Below, in pieces: positions 43,160-51,852 of a stretch of DNA of 64,000 nucleotides. The position numbers and the translations under genes were made by a program. Location of the stretch: the NCBI GenBank assembly GCA_965227335.1, contig CBDDFV010000001.1, positions 1,116,001 through 1,180,000 of the forward strand, in the 5' to 3' direction. How positions within the stretch are numbered: position 1 is the first letter of the stretch; every line of letters begins with the position of its first letter. Source of the stretch: CBDDFV01 sp965227335 (lineage in GTDB: Bacteria; Planctomycetota; Phycisphaerae; Phycisphaerales; SM1A02). Below the pieces are notes generated by a model. The model was not told the origin of the DNA and did no database searches. It worked only from the letters and a program-made list of their open reading frames with translations.

Positions 43160-43531
43160 AACGGACGACATGATGCGCACAAGCGCGTCGGGGCTCTGCC
43201 CGCGGATCCCGGACGACATGATGCGTCACAGCGCGTCGGGGCTCTGCCCGCGGACCCCGGACGACATGATGCGTCACAGCGCGTCGGGGCTCCGCCCGCG
43301 GACCCCGGACGACATGATGCGTCACATCGCGTCGGGGCTCCGCCCGCACCCCGGACGACATGATGCGTCACAGCGTCCCCGGGCTCCGCCTGCGGCCCCC
43401 GGACGACATGATGCGTCACAGCGCGTCGGGGCTCCGCCCGCGGACCCCGGACGACATGATGCGTCACAGCGTCCCCGGGCTCTGCCCGCGGACCCCGGAC
43501 GACATGAGGTGTCACAGCGCGTCGAGGCCTG
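43148..43531 (+). repeat. Tandem array of about eight 48-bp units
   Basis: Units marked by ACGACATGATGCGTCACAGC begin at 43165, 43213, 43261, 43309, 43355, 43403, 43451 and 43499; all spacings are 48 bp except one of 46. The first and last units are diverged, and two carry GTCCCCGG in place of GCGTCGGG. Each unit ends with GGGGCTCCG-CCCG-CGGACCCC, which can fold as a hairpin with one bulge and derives from the border palindrome. Confidence 0.92.
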
Positions 43532-43600
43532 GATTGCGGCAACCCGACGGCGCGCAGGCGTTCGGCGGTGTCGGCGGTACGCCAGGATCGAAGGCGGGTC

Positions 43601-43629
43601 GTCCGCGGGCGGAGCCCGCGGCTTGGGGG
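43601..43629 (-). repeat. Palindromic repeat element, copy 3 (inverted, right border)
   Basis: The reverse complement of copies 1 and 2, including the CCCCAAG flank (here CTTGGGGG). With copy 2 it forms an inverted repeat of about 28 bp enclosing 441 bp. Confidence 0.85.
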
Positions 43630-43673
43630 GGCGACGCGACCCGTTCGTCCGAATCCTCTACACTCCTCGTGCC

Positions 43674-44891
43674 ATGACCGCGCTGACCTATCACACCGCC
43701 GGCGAATCGCACGGCCCCGCGCTGACCACGCTCGTCAACGGGCTCCCCGCCGGACTCGAACTCGATGTCGACTTCATCAACGGCGAACTCCGGCGCCGAC
43801 AGGGCGGGTACGGGCGGGGCGGACGGCAGAAGATCGAAACCGACGCGGTCACCTTCCTCGCCGGCGTTCGACTCGGACGCACGACCGGCGGGCCCCTCGT
43901 CATCCAGATCGCCAACCGCGACTCTCGACTCGACGACCTCGAACGCACGCCGCCCGTCTACCGACCCCGACCCGGACACGCCGACCTCGCCGGCTCCGTG
44001 AAATGGCTGACGACCGACTGCCGCGAGACGCTCGAACGCGCCAGCGCCCGTGAGACGGCGGCCCGGACCGCCGCCGGCGCGGTCGCATCGTGCCTGCTCA
44101 AGGCGTTCGGCATCGAGGCGTTCGGTTTCGTGCGCGCGTTGCTCGATGTCGAGACCGACGCCGCGCCGACCCGCGACAATCTCGACGCCGTGCGCGCGGC
44201 CCGCGACGAATCGGAGGTCTACTGCCCCGACGCCGACGCCTCCGCCGCGATGATCGAACGCATCCGCCAGGCGAAGGTCGACAAGGACACCGTCGGCGGA
44301 CTCGCCGAGGCTCACGTCTTCGGCTGCCCGATCGGCCTCGGCTCGTGCGTCCACTGGGACATGAAACTCGACGCCCGACTTGGCGGCGCGGTCCTGGGGA
44401 TCCAGGCGTTCAAGTCGGTCGAGATCGGACTCGGGAAGGACGTCGCGTTCCGTCCCGGGTCGCAGGTGCATGATCCGATCGGGTACGACGCGGCGCAGAA
44501 AGACGCGCCGAACCTCGGCTACGTGCGCACGCGGAATCACGCGGGCGGACTCGAGGGCGGGATGACCAACGGGATGCCGATCGTCGTGCGGGGCGCCATG
44601 AAGCCGATCGCCACGCTTCTCCAGGGCATGCCCAGCGTCGACCTGAACACGAAGGAATCAGACCATTCGGCGTACGAACGTTCCGATGTGTGCGCGCTGT
44701 CCGCCGCGAGCGTGGTGCTGGAGAACGTCGTCGCCTTCGAGATCGCACGGGCGATGCGGGAGAAATTCGGCGGCGACTCGATGCACGAGATGCGCGCTCA
44801 ATACGACGCGTTTCTCGAACTCGCCCGGCAACTGCCGCTCGATCCGCTCCGCGACGCCGCGTCGATGGAGGCGGACCAGACCGAGGCGTGA
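43674..44891 (+). CDS. aroC: Chorismate synthase
   Basis: A 405-residue enzyme started at the ATG at 43674 (MTALTYHTAGESHGPALTTLVNG). Family signatures are GESHGPAL, RRQGGYGRGGRQKIETD, PRPGHADLAGSVKW, ASARETAARTAAGAVA, RNHAGGLEGGMTNGMPIVVRGAMKPI and the C-terminal MREKFGGDSMHEM. It makes chorismate from EPSP using reduced FMN, the last step of the shikimate pathway, in the cytoplasm. The leader is very short if TACACT at 43659 is the -10. No other shikimate gene is adjacent. In-frame extension upstream is repeat array. Confidence 0.97.
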   Translation: MTALTYHTAGESHGPALTTLVNGLPAGLELDVDFINGELRRRQGGYGRGGRQKIETDAVTFLAGVRLGRTTGGPLVIQIANRDSRLDDLERTPPVYRPRPGHADLAGSVKWLTTDCRETLERASARETAARTAAGAVASCLLKAFGIEAFGFVRALLDVETDAAPTRDNLDAVRAARDESEVYCPDADASAAMIERIRQAKVDKDTVGGLAEAHVFGCPIGLGSCVHWDMKLDARLGGAVLGIQAFKSVEIGLGKDVAFRPGSQVHDPIGYDAAQKDAPNLGYVRTRNHAGGLEGGMTNGMPIVVRGAMKPIATLLQGMPSVDLNTKESDHSAYERSDVCALSAASVVLENVVAFEIARAMREKFGGDSMHEMRAQYDAFLELARQLPLDPLRDAASMEADQTEA

Positions 44892-45064
44892 CCTGCGTCG
44901 GTCGGCGGCCCGATAGCGTGTCAGGCTTCCGCCCAGTCGACACAGACCCGATGGCTTTCCACCCGATCGCCGCGCCGTCGCACGCGGGGTGATGTCGGTC
45001 CGGACCGATGTCGATGCCATGACCGGGAGGATCCGCGCGCCCGGCGCGGGAGGAGGGGAACGTC

Positions 45065-45703
45065 ATGGTCTTTTTTCACGATGTGGAGCCGGAGCCGGAC
45101 TCGACGCCGGAACACGGGGCGGAGGGTTCATCGGCGCCGTCCGATACCGACGCGTCGGCGCCGGATCCGCTCGATGACGCGCCGCCGGCCCTGCTGTCAG
45201 CGCATGCGCCGCCCGCGGCCGACGATCCGGGGGACGATTCACCGCCAGCGGGGGACCCGCGTCCGGGTCTGGTGATGTCGGACGAGCCGGAGCCGAAATC
45301 GGCGCCGCTCACGCCCACGGCCGCCGCGCCGGAGTCGCCCGCTGCGCAGGGGGGCGGTCCGCCGTGCGGGCCGCCGCCGCCGACGCCGACGGGGACGACT
45401 GTCGGCGAGGCCGAGGCCGTTCCGGCGTTCGCGGCCGTTCCGCCGACGCGTGGCGGGGGGTCGTCGCTGCTGATGCCGGCGGTGATCATCGGCAGCATCG
45501 CGGCGATCGGGGCCATGGCGTTCATGGTCCGGCAGGACCGTCAGGCGCCGGAGGCCGCCGCGGCATCGGCGCCGGCGTCGCCCGCGGTCAGCGCCCACCA
45601 AGACACGGTCCGGCGGGTGCTGGAAGAGGAAGCGGTGCGGGCCGCGCGTGAGGCCGCGCGCGACGTCGAGGCGGCGCGGGCGCTGTCGCAGGTTCCGGAG
45701 TAG
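45065..45703 (+). CDS. Single-pass membrane protein with long Pro/Ala/Asp-rich N-terminus
   Basis: A 212-residue protein with a strong ribosome site (GGGAGGAGGGGAA) before its ATG. The first about 130 residues are low complexity, acidic and Pro-rich (PPAADDPGDDSPPAGDP, GGGPPCGPPPPTPTGT) and probably disordered. One hydrophobic segment follows (LLMPAVIIGSIAAIGAMAFMV, about 136-156), then an Ala-rich and charged helix (DTVRRVLEEEAVRAAREAARDVEAARAL) that may form a coiled coil. With no signal peptide the disordered part is likely cytoplasmic. The family is not recognised. Confidence 0.7.
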   Translation: MVFFHDVEPEPDSTPEHGAEGSSAPSDTDASAPDPLDDAPPALLSAHAPPAADDPGDDSPPAGDPRPGLVMSDEPEPKSAPLTPTAAAPESPAAQGGGPPCGPPPPTPTGTTVGEAEAVPAFAAVPPTRGGGSSLLMPAVIIGSIAAIGAMAFMVRQDRQAPEAAAASAPASPAVSAHQDTVRRVLEEEAVRAAREAARDVEAARALSQVPE

Positions 45704-45715
45704 ATCTCGGCGCGG

Positions 45716-46507
45716 TCAGCCCTGGAGCGCGGCGTATCGCGCGCCGACGCCGGTCCAGTCGATCACGTTCATGAACGCGTCGACGTAGGCCTTGCGTCGG
45801 TTCTGATACTTGAGGTAGTAGGCGTGCTCCCAGACGTCGATCGCGACGAGCGGGGTGACGCCCCACGCGGTCAGGTTCTGGTGTTTCTCCGCCTGCATGA
45901 CCATGAGCGTGTTGCTCATCGGTTCGTGGACAAGCAGTCCCCAGCCGGACGCCTCCACCGCGCTGGACGCCGCCTTGAAGTGCGTCGCGAACTGATCAAA
46001 GCCGCCGAAGTCCCGGTTGATCGCATCCGCGAGCGGTCCGCTCGGGGCGCCGCCGCCGCCGGGGCTCATGCACGACCAGAAGACGCAGTGGAGCAGGTGG
46101 CCGGAGCCGTGGAAGGCGAGTTCGCGCGACCAGCGTTTGATCTCGCCGGCGTCGCGGCTGCCCGCACGGATTTCGGCGAGGGCGCCGAGGGCGCGGTTGA
46201 GCCCGTTGACGTAGCCCTGGTGATGTTTCGAGTGGTGCAGCTCCATCGTCTGGGCGTCGATGTGCGGCTCGAGGGCGTCGTACGCGTAGCCGAGCGGGGG
46301 AAGGACGAACTCACCGGCGCCGGCGTCCCAGCCGTCCGCGAGACCGAGGGCGGCGAGCGATGCCGTGACGGCGGCGCCGGAGGTCGGCTGAGCGGCGGCG
46401 CAGCCGGTCCATCCCCCGAGGCCGGCGGCGATCGAGCCCGCGCCGAGCGCGGCGAGCGCCTGGCGGCGGTTCGGCTGGTCGGTCGTCTGGCTGAGATCCT
46501 GGGTCAT
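45716..46507 (-). CDS. Superoxide dismutase (Fe/Mn family) with Tat-type leader
   Basis: A 263-residue Fe/Mn superoxide dismutase. The leader NRRQALAALGAGSIAAGLGG looks like a Tat signal, so it should be folded with its metal before export. The core has LPPLGYAYDALEPHIDAQTMELHHSKHHQGYVNGLN (first His ligand), GSGHLLHCVFWSCMSP (second), then IDVWEHAYYLKYQNRRKAYVDAF (Asp and His ligands). The usual GGxxNH is GSGHLLH here. Metal choice between Fe and Mn cannot be read safely. It is divergent from tyrS. An exported dismutase fits defence against external superoxide. Confidence 0.93.
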   Translation of the reverse strand: MTQDLSQTTDQPNRRQALAALGAGSIAAGLGGWTGCAAAQPTSGAAVTASLAALGLADGWDAGAGEFVLPPLGYAYDALEPHIDAQTMELHHSKHHQGYVNGLNRALGALAEIRAGSRDAGEIKRWSRELAFHGSGHLLHCVFWSCMSPGGGGAPSGPLADAINRDFGGFDQFATHFKAASSAVEASGWGLLVHEPMSNTLMVMQAEKHQNLTAWGVTPLVAIDVWEHAYYLKYQNRRKAYVDAFMNVIDWTGVGARYAALQG

Positions 46508-46598
46508 CTCCGGGCTCCTTCCTCACGCGGGTTGATCCCCGCGTCGTTGTGTCTACAGTTGCGGTCGTTCAGGTCACGATAGTGAGGGTCCAACCGGC

Positions 46599-47888
46599 AT
46601 GTCCATTCTCGACGAACTGCAATGGCGGGGAATGCTGCACCAGACGACGGCGCCGGACGCGTTGCGCGAGCACATCGCCGCGCCGGGTCGGGTGATCTAC
46701 GCCGGCTTCGATCCCACCGCGCCGAGCCTCACGATCGGCAACTTCATTCCGATCAAGCTGTTGATGCACTGGCAACGGGCGGGACACCGGCCTGTGTTCC
46801 TGGTCGGCGGCGGCACGGGGCTGATCGGCGATCCCTCCGGCAAGGACGCCGAACGCACGCTCATGACGCGCGACCAGGTGCAGGCGCACGTCGACGCGAT
46901 CCGCCGCATCTTCGAGCACCTCGTCGACTTCGACCCGAAGGCGCCCAACGGCGCGATCTTCGTCGACAACGCGGACTGGCTGTGCGACCTCGGCTACATC
47001 GAGGTGCTCCGCGACGTCGGCAAGCACTTCTCGGTGAACGAGATGATCACCCGGGACTCGGTGCGGACCCGACTCGAGGAGCGCGAGCACGGCATCAGCT
47101 ACACCGAGTTCAGCTACATGATCCTGCAGGCGTACGACTTCCTGCACCTCCGCCGGACGCTCGGCTGCACGATCCAGACCGCGGGCTCCGATCAGTTCGG
47201 CAACATCGTCTCCGGCATCGATCTCATCCGGCGCGAGTTCGGACACGAGGAGGGCGACGCCTACGGCGTGACGGCGCCGCTGGTGACGAAGGCCGACGGG
47301 AAGAAGATCGGCAAGACGGAGTCCGGCGCGATCTGGCTGTCCGCGGACCGGACGAGCCCCTACGCGTTCTTCCAGTACTGGATCAACACCGCGGATGAGG
47401 ACGTCGAGTCGTTCCTGAAGTGGTTCACATTCCTCGAGGCGGATGAGATCGCCGGACTCATGGCGAAACACGGCGAGGCGCCGCACGAACGCACGCCGCA
47501 GAAGGCCCTCGCCCGTCAGATGACGGCGCTGCTCCACGGCGAGAGCGAACTGAGGCGGGTCGAGTCCGCGACCGAAGCGCTCTTCGGCGGCGATCTGCGC
47601 GGCCTCGACGAGCGCACGCTCGCCGAAGTCTTCGCCGACGTCCCCAATTCCGAGCACGGACGCGACGCCCTCGGCGGCGACGGCGTCGCCCTCGTCGAAC
47701 TCCTGCCCCAGACCTCCCTCGCCTCGTCAAAACGTGAAGCGCGGCAGTTCCTCGAGTCGAACGCCGTGGCGGTGAACGGAGAGAAGGTGGGCATGGAGCG
47801 CAAACTGACCGCCGCGGACCTCCTCGGCGGCCGGACGATCGCGCTCAAGCGGGGTCGAAAGAACTGGCATATCACCCGCTGGATCTGA
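46599..47888 (+). CDS. tyrS: Tyrosyl-tRNA synthetase
   Basis: A 429-residue class I aminoacyl-tRNA synthetase charging tRNA-Tyr. Motifs: YAGFDPTAPSLTIGNFIPI (HIGH equivalent TIGN), GGGTGLIGDPSGKDAER, SYTEFSYMILQAYDFLHL, TAGSDQFGNI, the KMSKS-like KADGKKIGKTESG and a C-terminal S4 RNA-binding domain (SLASSKREARQFLESNAVAVNGEKV). Length and motif spelling fit the bacterial TyrS form. The gene stands alone, divergent from the dismutase with 91 bp between. Confidence 0.97.
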   Translation: MSILDELQWRGMLHQTTAPDALREHIAAPGRVIYAGFDPTAPSLTIGNFIPIKLLMHWQRAGHRPVFLVGGGTGLIGDPSGKDAERTLMTRDQVQAHVDAIRRIFEHLVDFDPKAPNGAIFVDNADWLCDLGYIEVLRDVGKHFSVNEMITRDSVRTRLEEREHGISYTEFSYMILQAYDFLHLRRTLGCTIQTAGSDQFGNIVSGIDLIRREFGHEEGDAYGVTAPLVTKADGKKIGKTESGAIWLSADRTSPYAFFQYWINTADEDVESFLKWFTFLEADEIAGLMAKHGEAPHERTPQKALARQMTALLHGESELRRVESATEALFGGDLRGLDERTLAEVFADVPNSEHGRDALGGDGVALVELLPQTSLASSKREARQFLESNAVAVNGEKVGMERKLTAADLLGGRTIALKRGRKNWHITRWI

Positions 47889-48226
47889 CTCGCGGCGATC
47901 ACTGATGGAGACGCCGCACGCCAACCGGAAGGCGGGCGACGCGGAGGCGGTCCGTGCGACGCCCCGCCGGCGTCCGATCGCGTCCCACCGTCGACCGACC
48001 TGTCGCCCGGACCGGCGGGGCCGGCCGGCGAGGACAGGCGGGAACGGGCTCAATTTCCCTCCCGGCCCCGATTCGCCTTCCTCGGAATTCGACGTATTAT
48101 GATGACGAAATGTCCGCCGTGTGTTGCTCACGGGAGAACAGGCGGACCTTGCCAGACGCCAGATCACACCCGAGGGATCTCGTCCGGACTCAGCTTCTCG
48201 GGATTGTGTGAAGAAAGCGTCGAGTG
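47889..48226. other. Intergenic region upstream of RRM-protein gene
   Basis: No supported gene. A promoter candidate lies at 48072-48100, leaving an about 120-nt leader before the RRM protein. Long leaders are usual for cold-induced RNA-binding protein genes, but no specific element is recognised. Confidence 0.5.
48072..48100 (+). promoter_or_regulatory. Candidate promoter of second RRM-protein gene
   Basis: TTCGCC, 17-bp spacer, TATTAT. The -10 matches consensus at five of six positions, unusual in this GC-rich context; the -35 is weak. Confidence 0.4.
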
Positions 48227-48523
<297 letters not shown>

Positions 48524-48561
48524 GTCCCGGACGACCCCCATGCGGGTCGCACGCTGAATCA

Positions 48562-48603
48562 ACGCCGTGCTGCGGAAACCGCAGCGCGGCGTGTTCTTTT
48601 TTG
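48562..48603 (+). terminator. Intrinsic terminator after second RRM-protein gene
   Basis: A 14-bp stem (48562-48575 with 48579-48592, one T-G pair) with an AAA loop, followed by GTTCTTTTTTTT-like sequence. Confidence 0.9.
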
Positions 48604-48686
48604 CATTGCCGGACGCCCGCCTCTGAAGGCCCGCCCGTCGCGTTCGGTCGTCGATCCCCGAACCGGGCGTCCGCGCCGTCTCGTCG

Positions 48687-48715
48687 TTGCTCCGCGCCGG
48701 TGAGGGATCTATCAT
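48687..48715 (+). promoter_or_regulatory. Candidate promoter of gcvPA-gcvPB
   Basis: TTGCTC, 17-bp spacer, TATCAT, 180 nt before the gcvPA start. Both boxes are reasonable matches with ideal spacing. Confidence 0.5.
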
Positions 48716-48894
48716 TGGGTCCGACGCCGGTGAGCCGTTCGGCGATGCGGGTCCCGCCCGCGTCAGACCGGGGCGCCCCGGCGATATTTGTTCGTGATTT
48801 CCTCCCTCGCCCGGCGTCGCCGCCTCGGTGCGGACCCCCGCGACCCGCCATCTCCGCTTCACCGCCCATCTGCATCCTGAGGCCCCAAGACCCC

Positions 48895-50247
48895 ATGGAC
48901 TACACCCAGATCACCGCGGACGAGAAGGCCGCCATGCTCGACGCCATCGGCGTCGAGTCCGTCGACGACCTCTTCGCTGTCGTGCCGGACGAGATCCGCT
49001 TCGACGGCGACCTCGACCTGCCGCCCGCGAAGTCGGAGCTGGAGCTCCAGCGCGACCTCGCGACGATGGCCGCCCAGAATCGCGGCGCCCACGACATGAC
49101 CTGCTTCATGGGCTGCGGCGCCTACGACCACTTCATTCCCGCCCTCGTCGACCAGCTCATCGTGCGGGGCGAGTTTCTCACCGCGTATACGCCCTACCAG
49201 GCGGAGGCGTCGCAGGGCAGTCTGCAGGCGTTCTTCGAGTTCCAGACCCAGGTCGCCCGCATCGCCGGCCTCGACGTCGCGAACGCTTCGCTCTACGAAG
49301 GCGCGACCGCCGTGGCCGAAGCGGTCCTGATGGCGCTCAACACCTCGGGCAAGCGACGCGTGCTCGTCGCCGAGACGCTGCATCCGGAGTACCTCGCGGT
49401 GCTCGATACGTATCTCTCCGATCTGCCCGCGGAGATGGTGCGGCTCGCGTCGACCGACGGACGCGTCTCCGCCGCGACGGTCGAGGCCGCGCTGAACGAC
49501 GACACCGCGGCGGTGGTCGTGCAGTCGCCGAACGTGTGGGGCCTGGTCGAGGACTGGGACGGCTGCTTCGCCGCCGCGCACACGAAGGACAAGACCTGCG
49601 CCGTCGCCGTCTTCAACCCGATCGCGTCGATGCTGCTGAAGTCGCCGGGGGCGTGCGGGGCGGACATCGCGGCGGGCGAGGGTCAGCCGCTGGGCGTGCC
49701 GATGTCGCTGGGCGGTCCGTACCTCGGTCTCTTCGCCGCCCGGCAGAGTTTCCTGCGGAAGATGCCGGGTCGTCTCATCGGACGCACCGTCGACACCGAG
49801 GGCCGCCCGACGTTCTGTCTCACCCTGCAGACCCGCGAGCAGCACATTCGCGGGGCGAAGGCGACGTCCAACGTCTGCACCAACCAGGGGCTCCTCGCCC
49901 TTCGCGCGACGATGTTCATGAGCACGCTCGGCCGGCAGGGTCTCCGCGAGATGGCGGAGCAGTGCTACCACAAGGCCCACTACCTCGCGGACCGGATCGC
50001 GTCGCTCGACGGCTACACGCTGAAGTTCGACGGTCCGTTCTTCCACGAGTTCACGATCACCGGTCCGGTCGACGTGACCACGATGGTGAACGCGTGCAAG
50101 GCGCAGGGCGTCCTGCCGGGCGTCGCTCCGCACGGCCGCCGCATGCGTCGCATCGGCGGGCCGAACGATCTGATCATCGCCGTTACCGAAAAGCGGACGC
50201 GGGCCGAGATGGACCTGCTGGTCGATACGCTCGCCGCCCTCGCCTGA
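48895..50247 (+). CDS. gcvPA: Glycine dehydrogenase (decarboxylating) subunit 1
   Basis: 450 residues from the ATG at 48895 (MDYTQITADEKAAMLDAIGVESVDDLF). Family segments include RGAHDMTCFMGCGAYDHFIPALVDQLIVRGEFLTAYTPYQAEASQGSLQAFFEFQTQ and ANASLYEGATAVAEAVLMA, and GGPYLGLFA. This is the N-terminal half of the two-subunit form of the P protein of the glycine cleavage system, which decarboxylates glycine and loads the aminomethyl group onto GcvH. gcvPB follows after 17 bp. gcvT and gcvH are not in the window. Confidence 0.96.
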   Translation: MDYTQITADEKAAMLDAIGVESVDDLFAVVPDEIRFDGDLDLPPAKSELELQRDLATMAAQNRGAHDMTCFMGCGAYDHFIPALVDQLIVRGEFLTAYTPYQAEASQGSLQAFFEFQTQVARIAGLDVANASLYEGATAVAEAVLMALNTSGKRRVLVAETLHPEYLAVLDTYLSDLPAEMVRLASTDGRVSAATVEAALNDDTAAVVVQSPNVWGLVEDWDGCFAAAHTKDKTCAVAVFNPIASMLLKSPGACGADIAAGEGQPLGVPMSLGGPYLGLFAARQSFLRKMPGRLIGRTVDTEGRPTFCLTLQTREQHIRGAKATSNVCTNQGLLALRATMFMSTLGRQGLREMAEQCYHKAHYLADRIASLDGYTLKFDGPFFHEFTITGPVDVTTMVNACKAQGVLPGVAPHGRRMRRIGGPNDLIIAVTEKRTRAEMDLLVDTLAALA

Positions 50248-50264
50248 CCGGATTTCACGACACC

Positions 50265-51812
50265 ATGACCACCATTGCGAACGACACTCCCATGGTCGAA
50301 CTCAACGCGCGCGAAGCGCCGGCCGAGACGCCCGCCGTCAAGCGACGGGGCGAACGTCCGGTCGAGCCGCTGATCTTCGAGAAGTCCCGTCCCGGCCAGG
50401 TCGGCGTGGATCTTCCGCCGCTCGACGTGCCGGCCGCGGCCCTGCCGGACGATCTCATCGGCGACGCCCCCGCGTTGCCGGAGGTCGGTCAGCACGATGT
50501 GATGGCGCACTTCACGCATCTCTCGGACCGGAACTTCTCGGCGGACGGGAATTTCTATCCGCTGGGCTCGTGCACGATGAAGCACAACCCGCGGATCAAC
50601 GAGTGGGGGGCCGCGCTCCCCGGCTTCGCGTGTCTGCATCCGCTGCAGGACGACGACACGATCCAGGGCGCGTTGCGTCTTCTCTACGAGACCCGCTGTT
50701 TCCTCCAGGAGGTGTCGGGGCTGGCGGAGGCGTCGCTCCAGCCCGCGGCCGGGGCGCACGGCGAGTACACCGCGCTCAAGGTCATCCGTGCGTTCTTCCA
50801 GGACCACGGCCAGGCCCAGCGACGCATCGTCCTCGCGCCCGACAACGCGCACGGCACCAACCCCGCCAGCTGCACCATGTGCGGGGCCGGCGTCGTGTCC
50901 GTGAAGACCGTCGACGGCTACACCGATCTCGACGACCTCCGGCGGCTGATCGATGAACACGGCGCGGAGAACATCGCGGCGTTCATGATCACCAACCCCA
51001 ACACCGCCGGCCTGTTCGACGCCAGCATCCACAAGGTCGCGGACCTCATGCACGAGGCGGGGGCCAAGCTCTACCTCGACGGCGCGAACATGAACGCCAT
51101 CCTCGGCCGCATCCGCCCCGGCGACTTCGGCGCCGATGCGATGCACTACAACACGCACAAGACCTTCTCCACGCCCCACGGGTGCGGCGGCCCGGGCTCG
51201 GGTCCGATCGCCGTCACCGAGGAGCTCGCCCCGTATCTGCCGACGCCGCAGGTCATGATGGCCGACGACGGCTCGTTCTACCTCGACCGCGACCGGCCGA
51301 AGTCGATCGGCAAGGTGCGCTCGTTCATCGGACAGTTCGGCGTGCTCGTTCGGTGCTGGGCGTACATTTCCGCCTGCGGGCCGCGCGGCCTGCGGAACGT
51401 CGCGGAGGTCGCCGTCCTCAACGCCAACTACCTCGCCGCGAAACTCGCCGATCAGTACGAAATGCCGTACTTCGACGCGGACGCCAAGAAGTTCTGCGCC
51501 CACGAGTTCGTCACCGTGCCCCGTCGCCTGCTCGATCGCGGCGTCACGCTCAACGACATCGCCAAACGCATGATCGACTACGATGTTCACCCGCCGACCA
51601 TGCACTGGCCCGTCCACGACTGCCTCATGGTCGAACCGACGGAGACGGAGTCGAAGCGGACGCTCGACCGGTTCGTGGCCGTGATGCAGCGGATCGCGGA
51701 GCAGATCGAGAACGACCCCGAGTCGATGCGCGACGCCCCGACCGACGCCGTGGTTCGTCGGGCCGACGAGGTGGGAGCCTCGCGCAAGCCGATGGTCGCC
51801 TGGCCCGAGTGA
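50265..51812 (+). CDS. gcvPB: Glycine dehydrogenase (decarboxylating) subunit 2
   Basis: 515 residues from the ATG at 50265; the frame stays open far upstream across gcvPA but that part is a shadow. It carries the PLP site: HYNTHKTFSTPHGCGGPGSGP with the Schiff-base Lys near residue 299, plus YPLGSCTMKHNPRINE and PAAGAHGEYTALKVI. The usual HGGGGPG reads HGCGGPG here. Residues 1-40 form a variable polar tail. It forms the catalytic heterodimer with gcvPA upstream. The two genes are an operon; a lipoprotein gene 40 bp downstream may be cotranscribed. Confidence 0.96.
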   Translation: MTTIANDTPMVELNAREAPAETPAVKRRGERPVEPLIFEKSRPGQVGVDLPPLDVPAAALPDDLIGDAPALPEVGQHDVMAHFTHLSDRNFSADGNFYPLGSCTMKHNPRINEWGAALPGFACLHPLQDDDTIQGALRLLYETRCFLQEVSGLAEASLQPAAGAHGEYTALKVIRAFFQDHGQAQRRIVLAPDNAHGTNPASCTMCGAGVVSVKTVDGYTDLDDLRRLIDEHGAENIAAFMITNPNTAGLFDASIHKVADLMHEAGAKLYLDGANMNAILGRIRPGDFGADAMHYNTHKTFSTPHGCGGPGSGPIAVTEELAPYLPTPQVMMADDGSFYLDRDRPKSIGKVRSFIGQFGVLVRCWAYISACGPRGLRNVAEVAVLNANYLAAKLADQYEMPYFDADAKKFCAHEFVTVPRRLLDRGVTLNDIAKRMIDYDVHPPTMHWPVHDCLMVEPTETESKRTLDRFVAVMQRIAEQIENDPESMRDAPTDAVVRRADEVGASRKPMVAWPE

Positions 51813-51852
51813 TCGCCCGGGTCGCCACGAAGCCGAGAGAGAGGAGTCTCCC

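Larger units (their letters stand above)
43096..43673. other. Divergent intergenic region filled by repeat array
   Basis: This 578-bp region between the lipoprotein and aroC starts holds a left palindromic element, about eight tandem 48-bp units, unique sequence (43532-43600) and an inverted palindromic element. A TACACT box 9 bp before the aroC start is the only promoter-like sequence seen. Long reading frames through the array arise because 48 is divisible by three. Confidence 0.75.
48524..48894. other. Intergenic region: RRM terminator and gcvPA promoter region
   Basis: Holds the terminator at 48562-48603 and a promoter candidate at 48687-48715. I looked for a glycine riboswitch in the about 180-nt gcvPA leader and did not recognise its conserved cores. 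Confidence 0.55.

Noticed and set aside
43132..43629. CRISPR array
   Set aside because: Units are contiguous 48-bp repeats without distinct spacers, and no cas genes are present.
43170..43673. Long open frames through the 48-bp array on both strands, encoding 16-residue repeats such as MMRHSASGLRPRTPDD
   Set aside because: The unit length is a multiple of three, so any open frame repeats. There is no ribosome site, and the frames are only N-terminal extensions of aroC and of the lipoprotein gene.
48716..48894. Possible glycine riboswitch in the gcvPA leader
   Set aside because: Expected because gcv genes often have one, but I could not find its conserved core sequences.
48828..50264. Open frame of 479 codons overlapping the whole of gcvPA and running into gcvPB
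   Set aside because: It is arginine/glycine-rich shadow sequence caused by high GC. The conserved gcvPB protein begins at 50265 with its own start after gcvPA.
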